Shown: positions 32,066 to 43,639, numbered from the stretch's first letter. The stretch: 64,000 nt of DNA from Cepaea nemoralis (GCA_014155875.1 JACEFZ010027953.1:1-64000); one strand, 5' to 3'. Notes: generated by a model from the letters alone, not told the origin. Numbers and translations are program-made.

Positions 32066-32690
32066 TCGTATGTATTTTGAAGGACGTTCGGATTCATATG
32101 TCTTTTGGTCATCTATATTCTTTGCATTATCCACAGAAACCACACTTCGACTGCCAGTGTGTCATCAGCTTGTCTGCTTTTTGTCGGTGATTCAAATGCA
32201 AACACAAGTATTTATTCCATATAACATCTCAGTGCGATTTTTTTTTTTGGTCGTTCTTTTCAATCCAGTTGACAGGTTTTCATTACTGGGTAAGATTTCC
32301 ATCTGGCTAACGGCTATCTTTCCCATGGCGAGTCTTGTTCGAATCTCTACACGGTATATCCTTTCACAAAATCTGACTGTACCAAGATAGCTGCTGTAGC
32401 CATCCGCCTGTTTAAGATGTAGTGGATGTCCTTGGATATTCCAATACAGTATTTTCTTCATGCTGGAGACGACCATTGTGGCTCTTACAATTTGATTCTA
32501 ACCTTAGTAGCTCATACTTAATTGTTAAGTTAAGACACGACCTCATTATACTTAAGCCTCCAGCTGTTCAAAATCAACCGAAGAGTTCCCGTTAGGCTTT
32601 TCGACTGTGCTTTGAGTTTCGTAAAGATCCTCTACTCATTCCTTTTCAGCCATTCCTTTCAGATATGAGACTCTGTTTAGCCGCACCCTC
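32066..32690. repeat. Paralogous block, copy B, part 3
   Basis: Matches 9340-9960. Open frames in this part are not conserved in the other copy as proteins and show no family. Confidence 0.8.
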
Positions 32691-33076
32691 AGTCAGATCC
32701 CAGAGAGCCTTCCCTACATCACATTTACAATACCGTAGCTCTCTACTAGATTTCAGAGAACCTTCCCCAAAGCACATTTACCATAAGTAGCTCTCCACCA
32801 TATCCCAGAGAGACTCCCCCACATCACATTTACCATAAAGTGGCTCTCCGTAAAATCCCAGAGAACCGTCCACACATCACATTTACCAGAAAGTGGCTTT
32901 CCGCTAAGAGGAACAGCGACAGCGTATCTATCAGCCTGTTCATTGCTCCGTACTTCTGCATGCTCTTGGAAAAAAATCCATGACATGATCTCAGTCTGCG
33001 TCTTGTCAGACATTTGCTTGAGCAGACTGGCAAATCTGGTTAACTTACATAGACATTGGCTTGAGCAGACTGGCAA
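32690..33076 (-). pseudogene. LINE RNase H remnant with 53-bp-type units (locus 3)
   Basis: Minus-strand frame 33076-32753: DKTQTEIMSWIFFQEHAEVR, then SNEQADRYA, KPLSGKCDVWTVLWDF and GSLSGIWW. This is the C-terminal RNase H box followed by about four diverged 53-bp units (CATTTACCA, GTGGCTCTCC). It belongs to copy B of the block and matches locus 1 in copy A. Confidence 0.65.
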
Positions 33077-33165
33077 ATCTGGTTAACTTACACAGACATT
33101 GGCTTGAGCAGACTGAAAAATCTTGTTAACTTACACAGACATTGGCAAGAACAGTATGTCAAATA
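33003..33165. repeat. 48-bp tandem repeat, about 3 copies
   Basis: Units with ACATTGGCTTGAGCAGACTG and GTTAACTTACACAG. The homologous array in copy A (10303-11000) is interrupted. Confidence 0.85.
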
Positions 33166-33180
33166 TAATAATTCGCTAAG

Positions 33181-33588
33181 TTTAGTTTATTTTAGTCGAC
33201 GGATCAATATCACGGCACACGGGTGCAACCCATAAGTGCTCCGTTCTCCTCCTAACTCAAACCTGAGTCTGGAGAAACTCAGCTCAGTGCACGAACTCCG
33301 TAGCACCGGCGAGGATCCTTAAATACTTTGGGTAGATTTTTAACTCGAAATTTTGTCCGGGCAGCGCCGTTAGGCTACTCTTTTTCAATTTCCAACTGCC
33401 AAGGGATTTTTTACGTGCTCAACAATACACACGGGCGTCCGATCTCACTACCCAGAGACCAGGGGGAATTTTTACTAGAAGTCCACGTAAAAAAACAAAA
33501 ATCCCGGTCCTCACCGGGGCTTGAACTCGGGGCCTCCAGCACTCCAGGCAGACACCATACCTCGAGACAAGGCAGCCCCCCCCCCCCT
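33181..33588 (-). repeat. tRNA-derived SINE, family D, with target duplication
   Basis: Read on the minus strand it starts after a G run at about 33588. It has a B-box GTTCAAGCC near 33516, a body containing GCCGGTGCTACGGAGTTCGT (about 33300), and ends GTCGACTAAAATAAACTAAA at 33181. ATAATTC(G/A)CTAAG flanks both sides (33168-33180 and 33589-33601), a 13-bp target duplication with one mismatch. The homologous place in copy A (near 10999-11010) is empty. The core block is shared with the SINE copies at 60066 and 62575. Confidence 0.8.
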
Positions 33589-34078
33589 ATAATTCACTAA
33601 GCAAGCAGTTATGTTAGATGCCTGTGAATTTGGTATCGAGAGTTTCATTTGCTCTAATCTGCCAGCTGTTGTCTAGATTAAAGAGAATTATGCAAAATTG
33701 CTACCGCTTGTTAAGTAAATAAATTTTGCCGCCCGCTGAACAGTAATTGTATTCGAACGCTTCCTATTAATCTAACAGTGTGAAGGGGTTATCAGTTGAA
33801 ACGATCAGTAAGTATGTAGGTGATTATGATGTAATGCGTCGACCTATTATGGTTAATGTATGCCAAGGAAAAAAAACACTAAAGGACATCAACACGATAT
33901 TCTGACAAGGCCATTAGTTTTGCTTATATAGGCAGTGACCTTATTGTCCCTGGTCTCACTGGTACTCCATGACGTCATGTGGCTGATTTTGCAGATTTGT
34001 AGTTAGCTTGGTAGGTCCGTAGGTATATAAGTAGGTCTGTAGGTAGGTAGATAGGTAAGTAGGTAAATGGACAGACAG
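33589..34078. repeat. Paralogous block, copy B, part 4 (with empty sites)
   Basis: Matches 11001-11090, 15046-15072 and 16086-16440 joined together. It therefore shows the pre-insertion state of the 3.96-kb insertion (at TCTAG, about 33673) and of the LINE (at CTTGTTAAG, about 33706). Confidence 0.85.
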
Positions 34079-34735
34079 ACATACAGACAGATGAATGGAT
34101 GGATGGATGGTTGGATGATGGATGGATAGATGAATGGATGGATGGATGGATGATGGATGGATAGATGGATGGATAGATGGATGGATAGATTGATTGATGG
34201 ATGGATGGGTGGATGGATGGATGGATGAATGGGTGGATGGATAGATAGATGGATGGATGGATGTATAGATGGATGGATGGATGAGTAGATCGAAGGATAG
34301 ATGGATATATGGATAGATGAATGGATGATGGATAGATGGATGGATGATGGATGGATAGATGGATGGATAGATGGATGGATGAAGGATGGATAGATGGATA
34401 GATTGATTGATGATGAATGGATGGATGATGAATGGATAGATGGATAGATGGATGGATGATGGATGGATGATAGATGGAAGATAGATGGATGGATGGATGG
34501 ATAGATGGATGGATAGATGGATGGATAGATGGATTGATGATGATTGGATGGATGATGGATGGATAGATGGATAGATGGATGGATGGATAGATGAATGGAT
34601 GATGGATGGATAGATGGATAGATGGATGGGTGGATGGGTGGATGGATGGGGGGATAGATGGATGGATAGATGGATGGACTGATGGATGGATGGATGATGG
34701 TTGGATAGATGGATGGATGGATGGATGGATGGTGT
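34079..34735. repeat. (GGAT)n-rich array
   Basis: About 650 bp of GGAT/AGAT units with irregular interruptions. The long open frame on the minus strand rich in His, Pro, Ser and Ile is a product of the repeat. Confidence 0.95.
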
Positions 34736-35455
34736 CATATACTTAACTTTACGTTGCTTAACCTCGCTTCTGCTTGTTGTCATTCTATCAGCAAGTTCGA
34801 TCCATGGCTGGCATTCACTCATGGCTATGCGTTTGGGCGCGGTATTTGAATATTTAAAGTTCAGTGCACCATGAGTTGCTCTCTTCTAAACACTTTACCA
34901 TCTTGTCTTTGACTACTTGTCCATGTTTATAAGTTACCCATTCTCTCCGACTCTCACGCCGACATCACAAGTCTGAATGCAGTATATAACAAAAGTCCAC
35001 ACTGGTTTCCATGATTTATGCCGCGGCTTCACATTTACAATTGCGCCTTCATTTACATTTAGCCACGCAGTTATTCTTATCTAACACAAACACCACAACT
35101 ATCAATCATACTTAAAATCAATGATGCATATGACATTAGACGGTGCCATTTTCGCACTTGCTCAACACGTCCGACCTGGAGAGTGTCCTAACCCGTACTC
35201 CCCGTTCAAACCCGAGAGTTCTCTCTCCCTGACATTCACAATCCGTGTTTCACGTGCTACCAAACACTCGTGCAGATGCGAACTCCACTCATACCAAACC
35301 CACACCCTGACACACACCCCCGACCATGCAACAAATATGTTATATATTTTCAAGAGATTCCTCTCACTGTCATTTATACACTCACATCATACAACATTAT
35401 AAATTCAATATCAAATTCTATCTTCTAATGTCTAACTATTAGGTGAGGTTTCTTT
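34736..35455. other. No gene recognised
   Basis: Intergenic. I see no coding similarity or repeat family. Confidence 0.4.
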
Positions 35456-35709
35456 GACTTGCCGGCTTCCTGGCCTAGAGGTTAACGACTTTTCTCCGTA
35501 ATCTCGTATACTCTCGTAAGTAACGTGACGACGGTGAGAATCAGCAGTGGTTCGAATCGCATCGATAACTTACGGGGTATGTGAGCCGGCCTATCAGAAA
35601 GCAATGGCAAATTACTGAGCGTAAACTTGCCAAGAAATCAACAATCATCTGAAAGATGCTGATGTTGACAGCTATGTCCTGAAAAGGATATGCAAAACAT
35701 TTTTTTTTT
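35456..35709 (+). repeat. tRNA-derived SINE, family A (intact reference copy)
   Basis: A-box TGGCCTAGAGG (35471-35481), B-box GTTCGAATC (35550-35558), body GTGAGCCGGCCTATCAGAAA and GCAATGGCAAATTACTGAGC, then CTTGCCAAGAAATCAAC, GACAGCTATGTCCTG, AAAGGATATGC and a T-rich end. Both boxes match the tRNA internal promoter consensus. This is the clearest copy of the family in the window. Confidence 0.8.
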
Positions 35710-36998
35710 CTTTGTCTTGCGACAGTCTGCAATGAAAATAAATCTATTACATTCATGTCTACAAGTTTAACCATGTGTATTGTCGGATTTTTAAGAGATT
35801 GATGGCTCAACCCCCAAAGAGATAAAGGATACTAAGTTCCTCTTTCTCAACTTAATTACTTAATATCTAAGGGTGTGTCTTATTGAACTACTGACACGAC
35901 AAGAAAACACTCAAAGGAGGAATTGACCTCTTATATAATTTATTAAAACATAAACATGGATTATGGTCATTCAATAGATCACATCATCATTTTCAATTGG
36001 TATTCAGCATTAATAAGTGATAATACAAGTACAAGATAATTCATATCCCTGGATGCCTGAAATATACATTTTATTATATACTTTCATTTCATTTGGGATA
36101 GACTGTCTGAACCTGATTATAAATAGTTGTACTTCAGGGTGACTGGATCCCTAATGCCACCAATTCCTTAAGTTGTGTTAAGTTCCCCAAATGAGTGATA
36201 ATTAACTTCCTGGTTATCGGATAGAATTTGAGTTTTCCTACACTCCAGCTAAGTTACCTCTAGTACTGGGCTAGGAAACTGCTTGCAGGTGAGTTCTGTT
36301 TGGGATACTGTTCTGCATCACTTTGTCCAGATACTTCACTCACAAAAGAAAGTCAGGCCTGGGTCTCGATTCAGTTACGCTGCCACCTTCACCAAGTCCT
36401 GCATTCAACCGAGTGGTTCATTCACTCTAGTCAGGTCTGGGTCTATAGGGTTAGAACCACTACCTGAAACTTCAGCAATCACATACATTAAATCATATCC
36501 TCAATATGACATTAGAAAAGAATTGATGTAAACTCCTAAGAACTCAACAAGTGAAATCAATAAAAGGAATTTTGTTCCTAGAGAAAATAAACAGTGGAGG
36601 GTACAGAGTTTTGGTGTTCTCAAATAGTTATCCACACATAATGGTTGTTCTACATTCAATCTATGGTGTTCAAGGTTTAGACTAGCAGATGTGCAGTTTC
36701 ATCTTCACCTATGCCGGTCCTCATGGTTCCAGGTTAAGTAATACCTTGATTGATTGGGAATTGACAACTATGTTTACAATCCTCTCCTGTACCTAGTTAT
36801 TTTCTCTCCATCTTCTTCTATTCAAGAAAAAGGGTCTCATACATTACTGGGTTTTAAATCATTTCCCACTGTAATGAGTAGTTTCTTATAAACAATATAT
36901 GTACATCATGGAATCAATTCTTGTATAGCATTCAGGTGCATTCTTCTTCATTAAATGCTTCAAGTGAGAAGTTATCTTCCATTCTCATGGATGTAATA
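35710..36998. other. No gene recognised; AT-rich
   Basis: AT-rich and unique-looking. CAGGTGAGTTC at about 36287 resembles a splice donor, but there is no exon with recognisable coding content. Confidence 0.4.
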
Positions 36999-37219
<221 letters not shown>

Positions 37220-39414
37220 AAACATCATCATCACAATCATTATATCATTGTCATTACAATAATTATCATTATATTATTATCATCATCATGACTTTATAAA
37301 TATTGTAACATGAAATACAAAGAGGGATCTTGCTTAAGATCCAAACCTAGATGCTTGTAGTATGAGTAATTTTTGATATGGTTTGTGTCGTGCTTAGCAC
37401 ATAAAACCAGATGATTGTAACATGAATGATATTTCATACAACGTGTTGTAATGCGCTGGAGTGTACTAAATTATTACTTAGTGTATGAGTTATGTCGAAC
37501 AAGTTCTCTGGTGATAGACATGACCTTACACCTCACAGCTGCCTTCATCATGAGATTGACTGTTGGCTTATACTCCATCTCTTTCAGCATGTAAATTCAC
37601 TCACTCATATTCCTCATTCATCAGACACCATATTTATATGTGCATGGATGATCAATTCTCTCATCTATCAGACATCATTCATATGTGCATGGATGATCAT
37701 ACAGGAATCTTTCATCAAACATCATTCATACTTGCATGTAAGGTGAGTAATTATACTTATGTGATTTCCCAATGATAACTTAAAATGTTTAACATCATTG
37801 ATATCACAATGAAATCTCTCATTTCACAATCATTCATCAGACACATCATATCTGTAGGAATGACAATTAGTATATGTCTGTGCTTTACACATGATAAATT
37901 CACAGATTTAACAACAATTACATTACATTAGCATCTTAATCACCCTCATCCTTCATCAGAAATTATAATAATTTCCTGGATGATAATCAAGCCTATTGAG
38001 GTGTTGTTACAAATATTACATTCACATCTGTTTACAATAATGAATCACACATGACACAAGCATGCTCTTCAATGACATAGACTTATGTGATCATTAGGCA
38101 TACTTATGAAATTCACCAAGGATTTAGCAAAATTAAATCCATGAGTCACCACATGCTTTCATCAAATACATACAATTTATGTGATACACTCATCCGCATT
38201 CATTCATTATGAATCATAATCATTCTTGTATGGCGGTTGATTACGCACTATTATGTGGCACAAATATTATTAATTCCACATGTTTGACAACAATGAAAAT
38301 ATATTTGCCTTACCACATGTGTGCTTTAACATCACACAAATTATGATACCTATAGAAATCTATTGGGCTCCTATGTGTTCATGGAACAGAAAACTTACTT
38401 GACTTTGCATGTGCTCAAATCTACTTGACTATACACATTACACTAGTTTGACTTACCAGTGTTTACACATTTAAAATAGTTTCTTCTTACCAGTGTGGGC
38501 ACATGGAAAATAGTGTCCTTACCACTGAACTAAGGATTCTGAGTTTTCTTAAATCTTAAGTTACTCACCACTCTAAATCACTACTGATTTACCTACTTAA
38601 GAAATAAATGTACAACTTGGACTAATGCTTATACATTAAATCAGTTGTTTACTTTGGGAGAAAAATAAAACTCACTATGGTTATTCTTAATGGACAGTTT
38701 ACCCATAGGCTATGAGAACTGAATATATTATTTAGTTCTTACTAAATTAATTTCTTAAGAACTTACCACATGGTTTTACAATACTGACTTACCACTCTTC
38801 TTCTGGGAACAGACTCACAAACTAATCTAAGATTTAAAATAAATATCATATTCACCTTCATCCGAACAGGACGGCTTCACAACACATGTCAACAGTTGAC
38901 AACACCAAGATGTCAGGTCCTCGATTTGGTTGATTCCAAATACTGGCTGCTGGTTTTCGTCCTTCTATTCTCTCTAGACTTTACTTTTCTAACGTGGTCG
39001 TAGCGAGTTGAGAAGCTACCATTTTCCGCAGGCACAGCCGGCCTTTCTCCTGGTTTGTGACAACGAGTTGTGGTTTGAGTTTGTACAATGAGGCCCGGAA
39101 ACCGGTTATTGCTGTTTATATCTCAGCTATTTCCGTTCCGTGATTTGGCTTTCCCGTGGACCATGAGTCTGTCCTTGTAAAATATGGGATTGTAATAATA
39201 TTAAACAAACTAGCATTGTTGCGGTGAACTCTGATTTGGTTGTCCTGGAAATATTTACCGCGATGTTACGCTTGTGAAAAATTATATTACATGGATCCCC
39301 TCTCAGACTGTTGTTCGCCTGAAAAACAGTAGCTTTGAGCAACGGTAACAAGCTTATATTTCCTATAATCCTTTCTACACCCATTCTTTCTTTACTTCTC
39401 TGATTCTTGTACAG
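37220..39414. other. No gene recognised; AT-rich
   Basis: AT-rich. A weak 60-70 bp periodicity (CATCATTCATATGTGCATGG) occurs at 37610-37740. The right part (about 38900-39414) should contain the 3' untranslated region and possibly the 3' LTR of the Gmr1-like element, but I could not define LTR borders. Confidence 0.4.
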
Positions 39415-40092
39415 GATCATCGATAGAATGTCTGCTGAGAAAGGCTGCTCCTATAGTTATCTATCCTGGGACATATTCTACTTGAAATGAATACGGTTGT
39501 AGAAGTAATGACCATCTCATTAGTCGAGCGTTTAAGTTTCTGGATGCTGCCAGGAACGTGAGAGATTGATGATTGCACTGTATTATGACGTGTTTCCCAT
39601 ACAGGTACGCCTGGAACTTCTCTACTGTCCAAACTAAAGCTAAACATTCTTTTTCTATTTTAGAATAATTGCGTTCGGCTGAATTCAATTTTCTACTGGC
39701 ATAGGTAAATGGAAAAGTATTGATTGATCCTCATCCATTCCTTGTAATACGGTGGCACCAACTCCTGTGTTGCTTGCATCCGTCCTACGTATCCATGGAC
39801 GTGTTAAATCTGGCAGGTGAAGAACATGTTTTGCTGTTAAAGCTTTCTTTAACTCCGTGTATGCTTTCTCGCAGTCAACAGACCAAACGACATTCACTGG
39901 TTCCCCTTTCCGAGTGAGATTTGTCAACGGAGATGCGAGGGAATTGAAGTTTGGGATGTATATTTGGTAAAATTCACAGAGGGATACAAAAGATCGAACA
40001 TCCTTTTTGGTTCTGGACGGTGGTGCATTTCTTAGTTTCTCCACATTACCATCATGAGGTTGCATTTTGCCTTGAGATATTGTGTGTCTCAA
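39415..40092 (-). pseudogene. RT thumb and RNase H (Gmr1-type)
   Basis: Frame 40092-39685 has the RT connection (FVSLCEFYQIYIPNFNSLAS) and RNase H start RRTDASNTGVGATVLQG. Frame 39688-39461 has the middle (AERNYSKIEKECLALVWTVE, KFQAYLYG) and FQVEYVPG. A third frame near 39420 gives a short end. The first RNase H Asp (TDAS) and the Glu (EKECLA) are present. Confidence 0.8.
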
Positions 40093-40119
40093 AAAATCTA
40101 ATTGCCAGAATCCACTCTG

Positions 40120-40960
40120 GAACTACTTTGGTGTTGCTGTCAACCCCACTTCTTTCAGGCGGTTGAACAGTATCTTCAATGTCTCAAGATGTTCCTCGAA
40201 TGTTTCTGTAGCAATCAGGATGTCATCCATGAAGTTGCTAAGACGTGGATTTTCCCATGGTCCTAATAGTTTCCTCATCATGAGAGTGAAGACACTAGGC
40301 GTATTGCTTAATACGAAAGGAAGAACGTTAAATTCGTAGTGCGCGTCAGGAGTGCTGAAGGCTAACCACGTTCTTACTTCCCTTTTCACTGGGATTTGAT
40401 AATATCCTTTGTTGAGATTTATCTTTGTGAAGTAGTTTGCTCTGTTGAGGCCGGTGAAAAGTTTATTATGATCTGGCAGTGGTTCTGGTTGAAACTATTT
40501 CACAGCTGTTAGCTGCCTATAATCAGTGCATAAACTATGTTCACCACTGGCTTTCCTCAATAGAAATACACATGCATTAAAAGCCGCTTCAGATGGTGAT
40601 ATTATCCCAGCTGAAAGCAGATGTTGAATTTCATATTTGAGAAGTTTGGTTTTTGCGTACGTAACGGGGTAAGTTTTGACACGCACAGGTGTTGTATCTT
40701 TCAACTTCATGTCGAATTCTTCAAGATTTGCCAGTCCTGGCTTGTCTGTTAGTATGTCTGCATAATTCTCTAAGCACTCTCGAATCTGCTGCTGCTGATC
40801 CGTCGTTAATGTTGGGCTAATGTCCACATCTCGATAAGTCTCGTTGAACTGCAGAGGATACTCCATTCCCATTGAGCTTCTATGTTCAAGCTCTGTTGCT
40901 ACGGCTGTTGCTATCAAATGTGCTGTCTCGGTGGTGGGTCTCTCGTTGTACTTTCGTAAC
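40120..40960 (-). pseudogene. Reverse transcriptase (Gmr1-type)
   Basis: Follows the integrase C-terminus directly (FHLNLLRKYNERPTTETAH), with no protease between. Frame 40917-40495 holds the RT N-terminus (VKTYPVTYAKTKLLKYEIQH, LLSAGIISPSEAAFNACVFL, SLCTDYRQL). Frame 40389-40123 holds AFSTPDAHYEFNVLPFVLSN and FMDDILIATE, so the YXDD-type box is FMDD with both aspartates. The first catalytic Asp region lies between the frames, near 40450, and is shifted. Confidence 0.85.
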
Positions 40961-40999
40961 AGGTTGAGATGAAAGATTTTCTTTTTTCCCCTTTATGGA

Positions 41000-42119
41000 G
41001 ATCTTGTAGCTTGTAGGTTGTTCTCAAATTTTGTCCTTTGCTACACAAGGTCCTTTCCAAGCGATCTGCAACTTGTTTTGACTTGTGAGAAGAAGTAATA
41101 ATACTTTTTCTCCTACCGCTAACTCTCTATCTTTCGCTTACTTGTTGAAATTTTGGGCCATTCTACGCCGTGCTTTGTCGTAGATTGGTTGCGGCTAATT
41201 TCCAACCAAGTTGAAGTCGATGTTTTAACTCTTCCACATATGTGGATGCAGTTACAACAGATTCATAAACTGAATCATCAGTCCATGTACGCAGTAGAGC
41301 TTCTAATGGTCCCTTGAATTTTACGACGGAACAATAATGTTTCTGGTGCAATTCCCGTAGATTTGTGTGGTACTTCACAGTACACAAAAAGTGATGCCAG
41401 AATGTATGTATACTACGCGTCTGGTGTTTCTTGAGCTAGTTTCTTCAAGGACCCCATTATATCTTTCCACGGCTCCGTTTGAAGCAGGGTGATATGGAGA
41501 AATACATATCTGCCTACACTGGAACAGTCTCAAAACTTCCTCCATTAACTTTCCTTTGAATTGTGATCCGTTGCCAGTCAGGATCCGGATTGGACATCCT
41601 AATCTTGTAAAAATACTAAGTAGAGCTTCTGCTACATGCTTGGATTCACTCGATGGCATCGGCAGAGCTTCCGCCTTATCGGGCACGTGTCTACGAGGTA
41701 TATTATGAATCGATTCCTTCTCTCTATCTTAGTGAGAGTCCCGACTATGTCCACAGCCACTTTCTCGAATGGTGTGCCAGTGATGGACATGTCCCCTATT
41801 GTCGCTGGTGGTGTCCACTGTTCGGGACTACTCTTTGACATTCTGGACATGATTTGAAATATCGTTGAATGTCCATGTTCATTACCGGCCAGTAGTAGTG
41901 GGTTGAGATTCGTTGCATTGTTGCGTTGATTTCCATATGTCCGCTAAACGGCATACTATGTCCCAACTCAAGTATTTGCGTTATGTAAGTAGTTAGTACA
42001 ACAAGTTGAGAATACTCTTGTCCTAACATTCTTGCCTTATAGTGAAGAATTCCGGTGTTCATGTAACAATCACCTTTCCTAGGAGGTGTAAGTGATTGTG
42101 GCAACTTACGGAAGCACAT
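41000..42119 (-). pseudogene. Integrase (Gmr1-type)
   Basis: The first frame has the HHCC zinc-binding domain (HSMPFSGHMEINATM .. YYWPVM .. CPECQ). The second has the start of the catalytic core with its first Asp (FEKVAVDIVGTL). The third (41686-41375) has LTGNGSQFKGKL and PYHPASNGAVERYNG. The second catalytic Asp, expected in TDNG, is Gly here (TGNG); the Glu in AVERYNG is present. The fourth (41387-41163) has the core end and linker (GPLEALLRTWTDDSVYES). A C-terminal IAWKGPCV box lies near 41060. Integrase would insert the DNA copy; this one is inactive. Confidence 0.85.
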
Positions 42120-42812
42120 CCCAAGTGAACTATCTGTTGCTTGAGCTTGTTTTAAATTTTCTGGTTGAAGATTTGCTGGTGTCGTTGTCAGAGTTGTATT
42201 AGCCTTGTTGGCGTGTAGTCACCGCTGATGCTATCATTGATCGTACTGGTTCTCCTAAAAAGATGCAGCGACATCCGAGCATGACAGGGTAGTTTGGGTC
42301 TTCCATGACCGCTGCTCTGATTTTTTCCGTAACATAGCGTGAAGTTATGCTGACCATTGGCAAGTGAAGGTTTCATAGGTACGGAACTTTTCATAAATCC
42401 CTGTATTTCGACGGTTTCATCTGTAACTTCCTCTAGGTTTAATTGCATCGAAAAATAACCCTGTATCATAGAGACACTGTACTGTCCATTCCGTTCAGGT
42501 TGACATATTCTGTGACTGGCAGTTTTGAGTTGGTGTTCCGTTGCGTGTCAATATTGGAACGAACATTACGGTTCATTCTCGCTGCTTTAGGTTTTCCAAC
42601 ACAAGCTGTGGTAAGAGGTTGAGGCTTCTTTCTGCAATCCTTTGTTTAATGAGTATCATTTTTACAATGGCTGCAGTAGGGCTTTTTCTCCCACTTGACC
42701 TGCTGGTTTTGAGTTGTATTGGTCTTATTTTATCCATTAGATCCATTTGGTTTGCTGGATTTCGGTTCTCCCTTATCTTTGGTCTTCTGTGGGAATTCGC
42801 GAGGAAGATTGT
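42120..42812 (-). pseudogene. Gag nucleocapsid end and protease region
   Basis: Minus-strand translation near 42690-42640 gives CSHCKNDTH, a stop, then TKDC. This is a CX2CX4HX4C zinc knuckle interrupted by one nonsense codon just after the His; zinc knuckles bind element RNA in the particle. Basic, Asn/Gln-rich sequence precedes it (PREFPQKTKDKGEPK). The following 42560-42190 should be protease; I do not see a clear DTG motif. The region is shifted through several frames. Confidence 0.6.
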
Positions 42813-43170
42813 TACTGACACCAGTGCCTACTCTGGTTCACATTGGATCGCCCTATATTTCGATGGCCTAGATAGCTTTGAATATTTCGATTCATTTGGC
42901 TTGCCACCATTACACGATGACATTAGCCGTTTTATATGACGAAACTCCGACAGACCACCTGTATACAACACCCGTATGTTACAAGACATTAATAACGCCA
43001 CTTGCGGCCTGTACGCCTTGTATTTTCTGCTGATGACATGCCGCGGCGCGAGCATGTCACGTATCCTGCAACCATTTGGAAACAGACAGCACGTCAACGA
43101 CCGTCTCATGTTTCGATTGGTTACTCCGTTGTTAAAAAAAGACAAAACCAGACATTATTACCACCACTAG
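42812..43170 (+). pseudogene. Polinton/Maverick-type cysteine protease fragment
   Basis: Plus-strand frame reading SGSHWIALYFDG, FEYFDSFGLPP, then, past an in-frame TGA at 42937-42939, YNTRMLQDINNATCGLYALY and RGASMSRIL. The order His, Asp (in YFDSFG), Gln (in MLQ) and Cys (in TCGLYAL) is that of the adenain/Ulp1-like protease encoded by Polintons and adenoviruses, which matures capsid proteins. The only lesion seen is the TGA, which a CGA-to-TGA change would explain. The N-terminus is cut by the Gmr1-like element. Confidence 0.75.
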
Positions 43171-43211
43171 TTAACCTCACCCTTATAAAATGAGATGAAC
43201 ACTCGTGTTTC

Positions 43212-43595
43212 ATGCCTACAACGATCAAGATGTCTACAACCAACTGGATATTCATGTTAAGAACTACCCATATGCCCAGACAGCTAGCCAATGATTTGAA
43301 AGGGGGGACAGTTTCTCAAGACAGAGGAACGACGAAATTCCATCTACGCCAGTATTATGATGATTCTGAGATGAAGTATCCTTCCAGGGTGGGAGCAGAG
43401 ATTGAATCGCTCCTATCGATGAAGGATGACATTTTAGCTGTTTTTGATAACCAAACTTATGGTGGCCAAGCTACTTACAAGCCAGTCCAGTCTATTTGTA
43501 CCGACAGTCAAGAAATGCCTTTGAAAGACCAGACATCTTTCTACAATAACCAAGTCCCTCGGATCTCTTTGGGTCGTACATGGAGCCAGCTTTAG
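43212..43595 (+). CDS. Possible PC4-like DNA-binding protein, 127 codons
   Basis: Open frame starting ATG 43212. Residues about 28-75 read KGGTVSQDRGTTKFHLRQYY and KYPSRVGAEIESLLSM, which resembles the beta-strand pattern FHLRQYY..YPSRxG of the PC4/SUB1 single-stranded-DNA-binding fold; the helix that follows seems damaged. PC4-like genes have been seen next to viral-type genes in mobile elements, and this one follows the Polinton protease on the same strand by about 40 bp. An AATAAA lies at 43618, 23 bases after the stop. The family call is by eye and uncertain. Confidence 0.4.
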   Translation: MPTTIKMSTTNWIFMLRTTHMPRQLANDLKGGTVSQDRGTTKFHLRQYYDDSEMKYPSRVGAEIESLLSMKDDILAVFDNQTYGGQATYKPVQSICTDSQEMPLKDQTSFYNNQVPRISLGRTWSQL

Positions 43596-43639
43596 CTGTA
43601 AATTGATGTTGTCTACCAATAAAAGCCATATGAAAATAT

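Larger units (their letters stand above)
39415..42812 (-). mobile_element. Gmr1-type Ty3/gypsy retrotransposon, decayed
   Basis: Minus-strand order is gag zinc knuckle (about 42690-42640), probable protease region, integrase (42119-41000), reverse transcriptase (40960-40120), RNase H (40092-39415). Integrase lies upstream of RT, as in Ty1/copia, although the RT and integrase sequences are of Ty3/gypsy type. That domain order is the hallmark of the Gmr1 group. Several frameshifts and stops break every domain. The gag N-terminus and 5' LTR are missing, and the left side of the copy ends against Polinton-like sequence at about 42812. Confidence 0.8.

Noticed and set aside
33328..33600. 90-codon plus-strand frame
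   Set aside because: Runs antisense through the SINE at 33181-33588.
34079..34735. Long minus-strand frame rich in HPSI repeats (288 codons)
   Set aside because: Product of the GGAT array; no stop arises because of the 4-bp period and composition.
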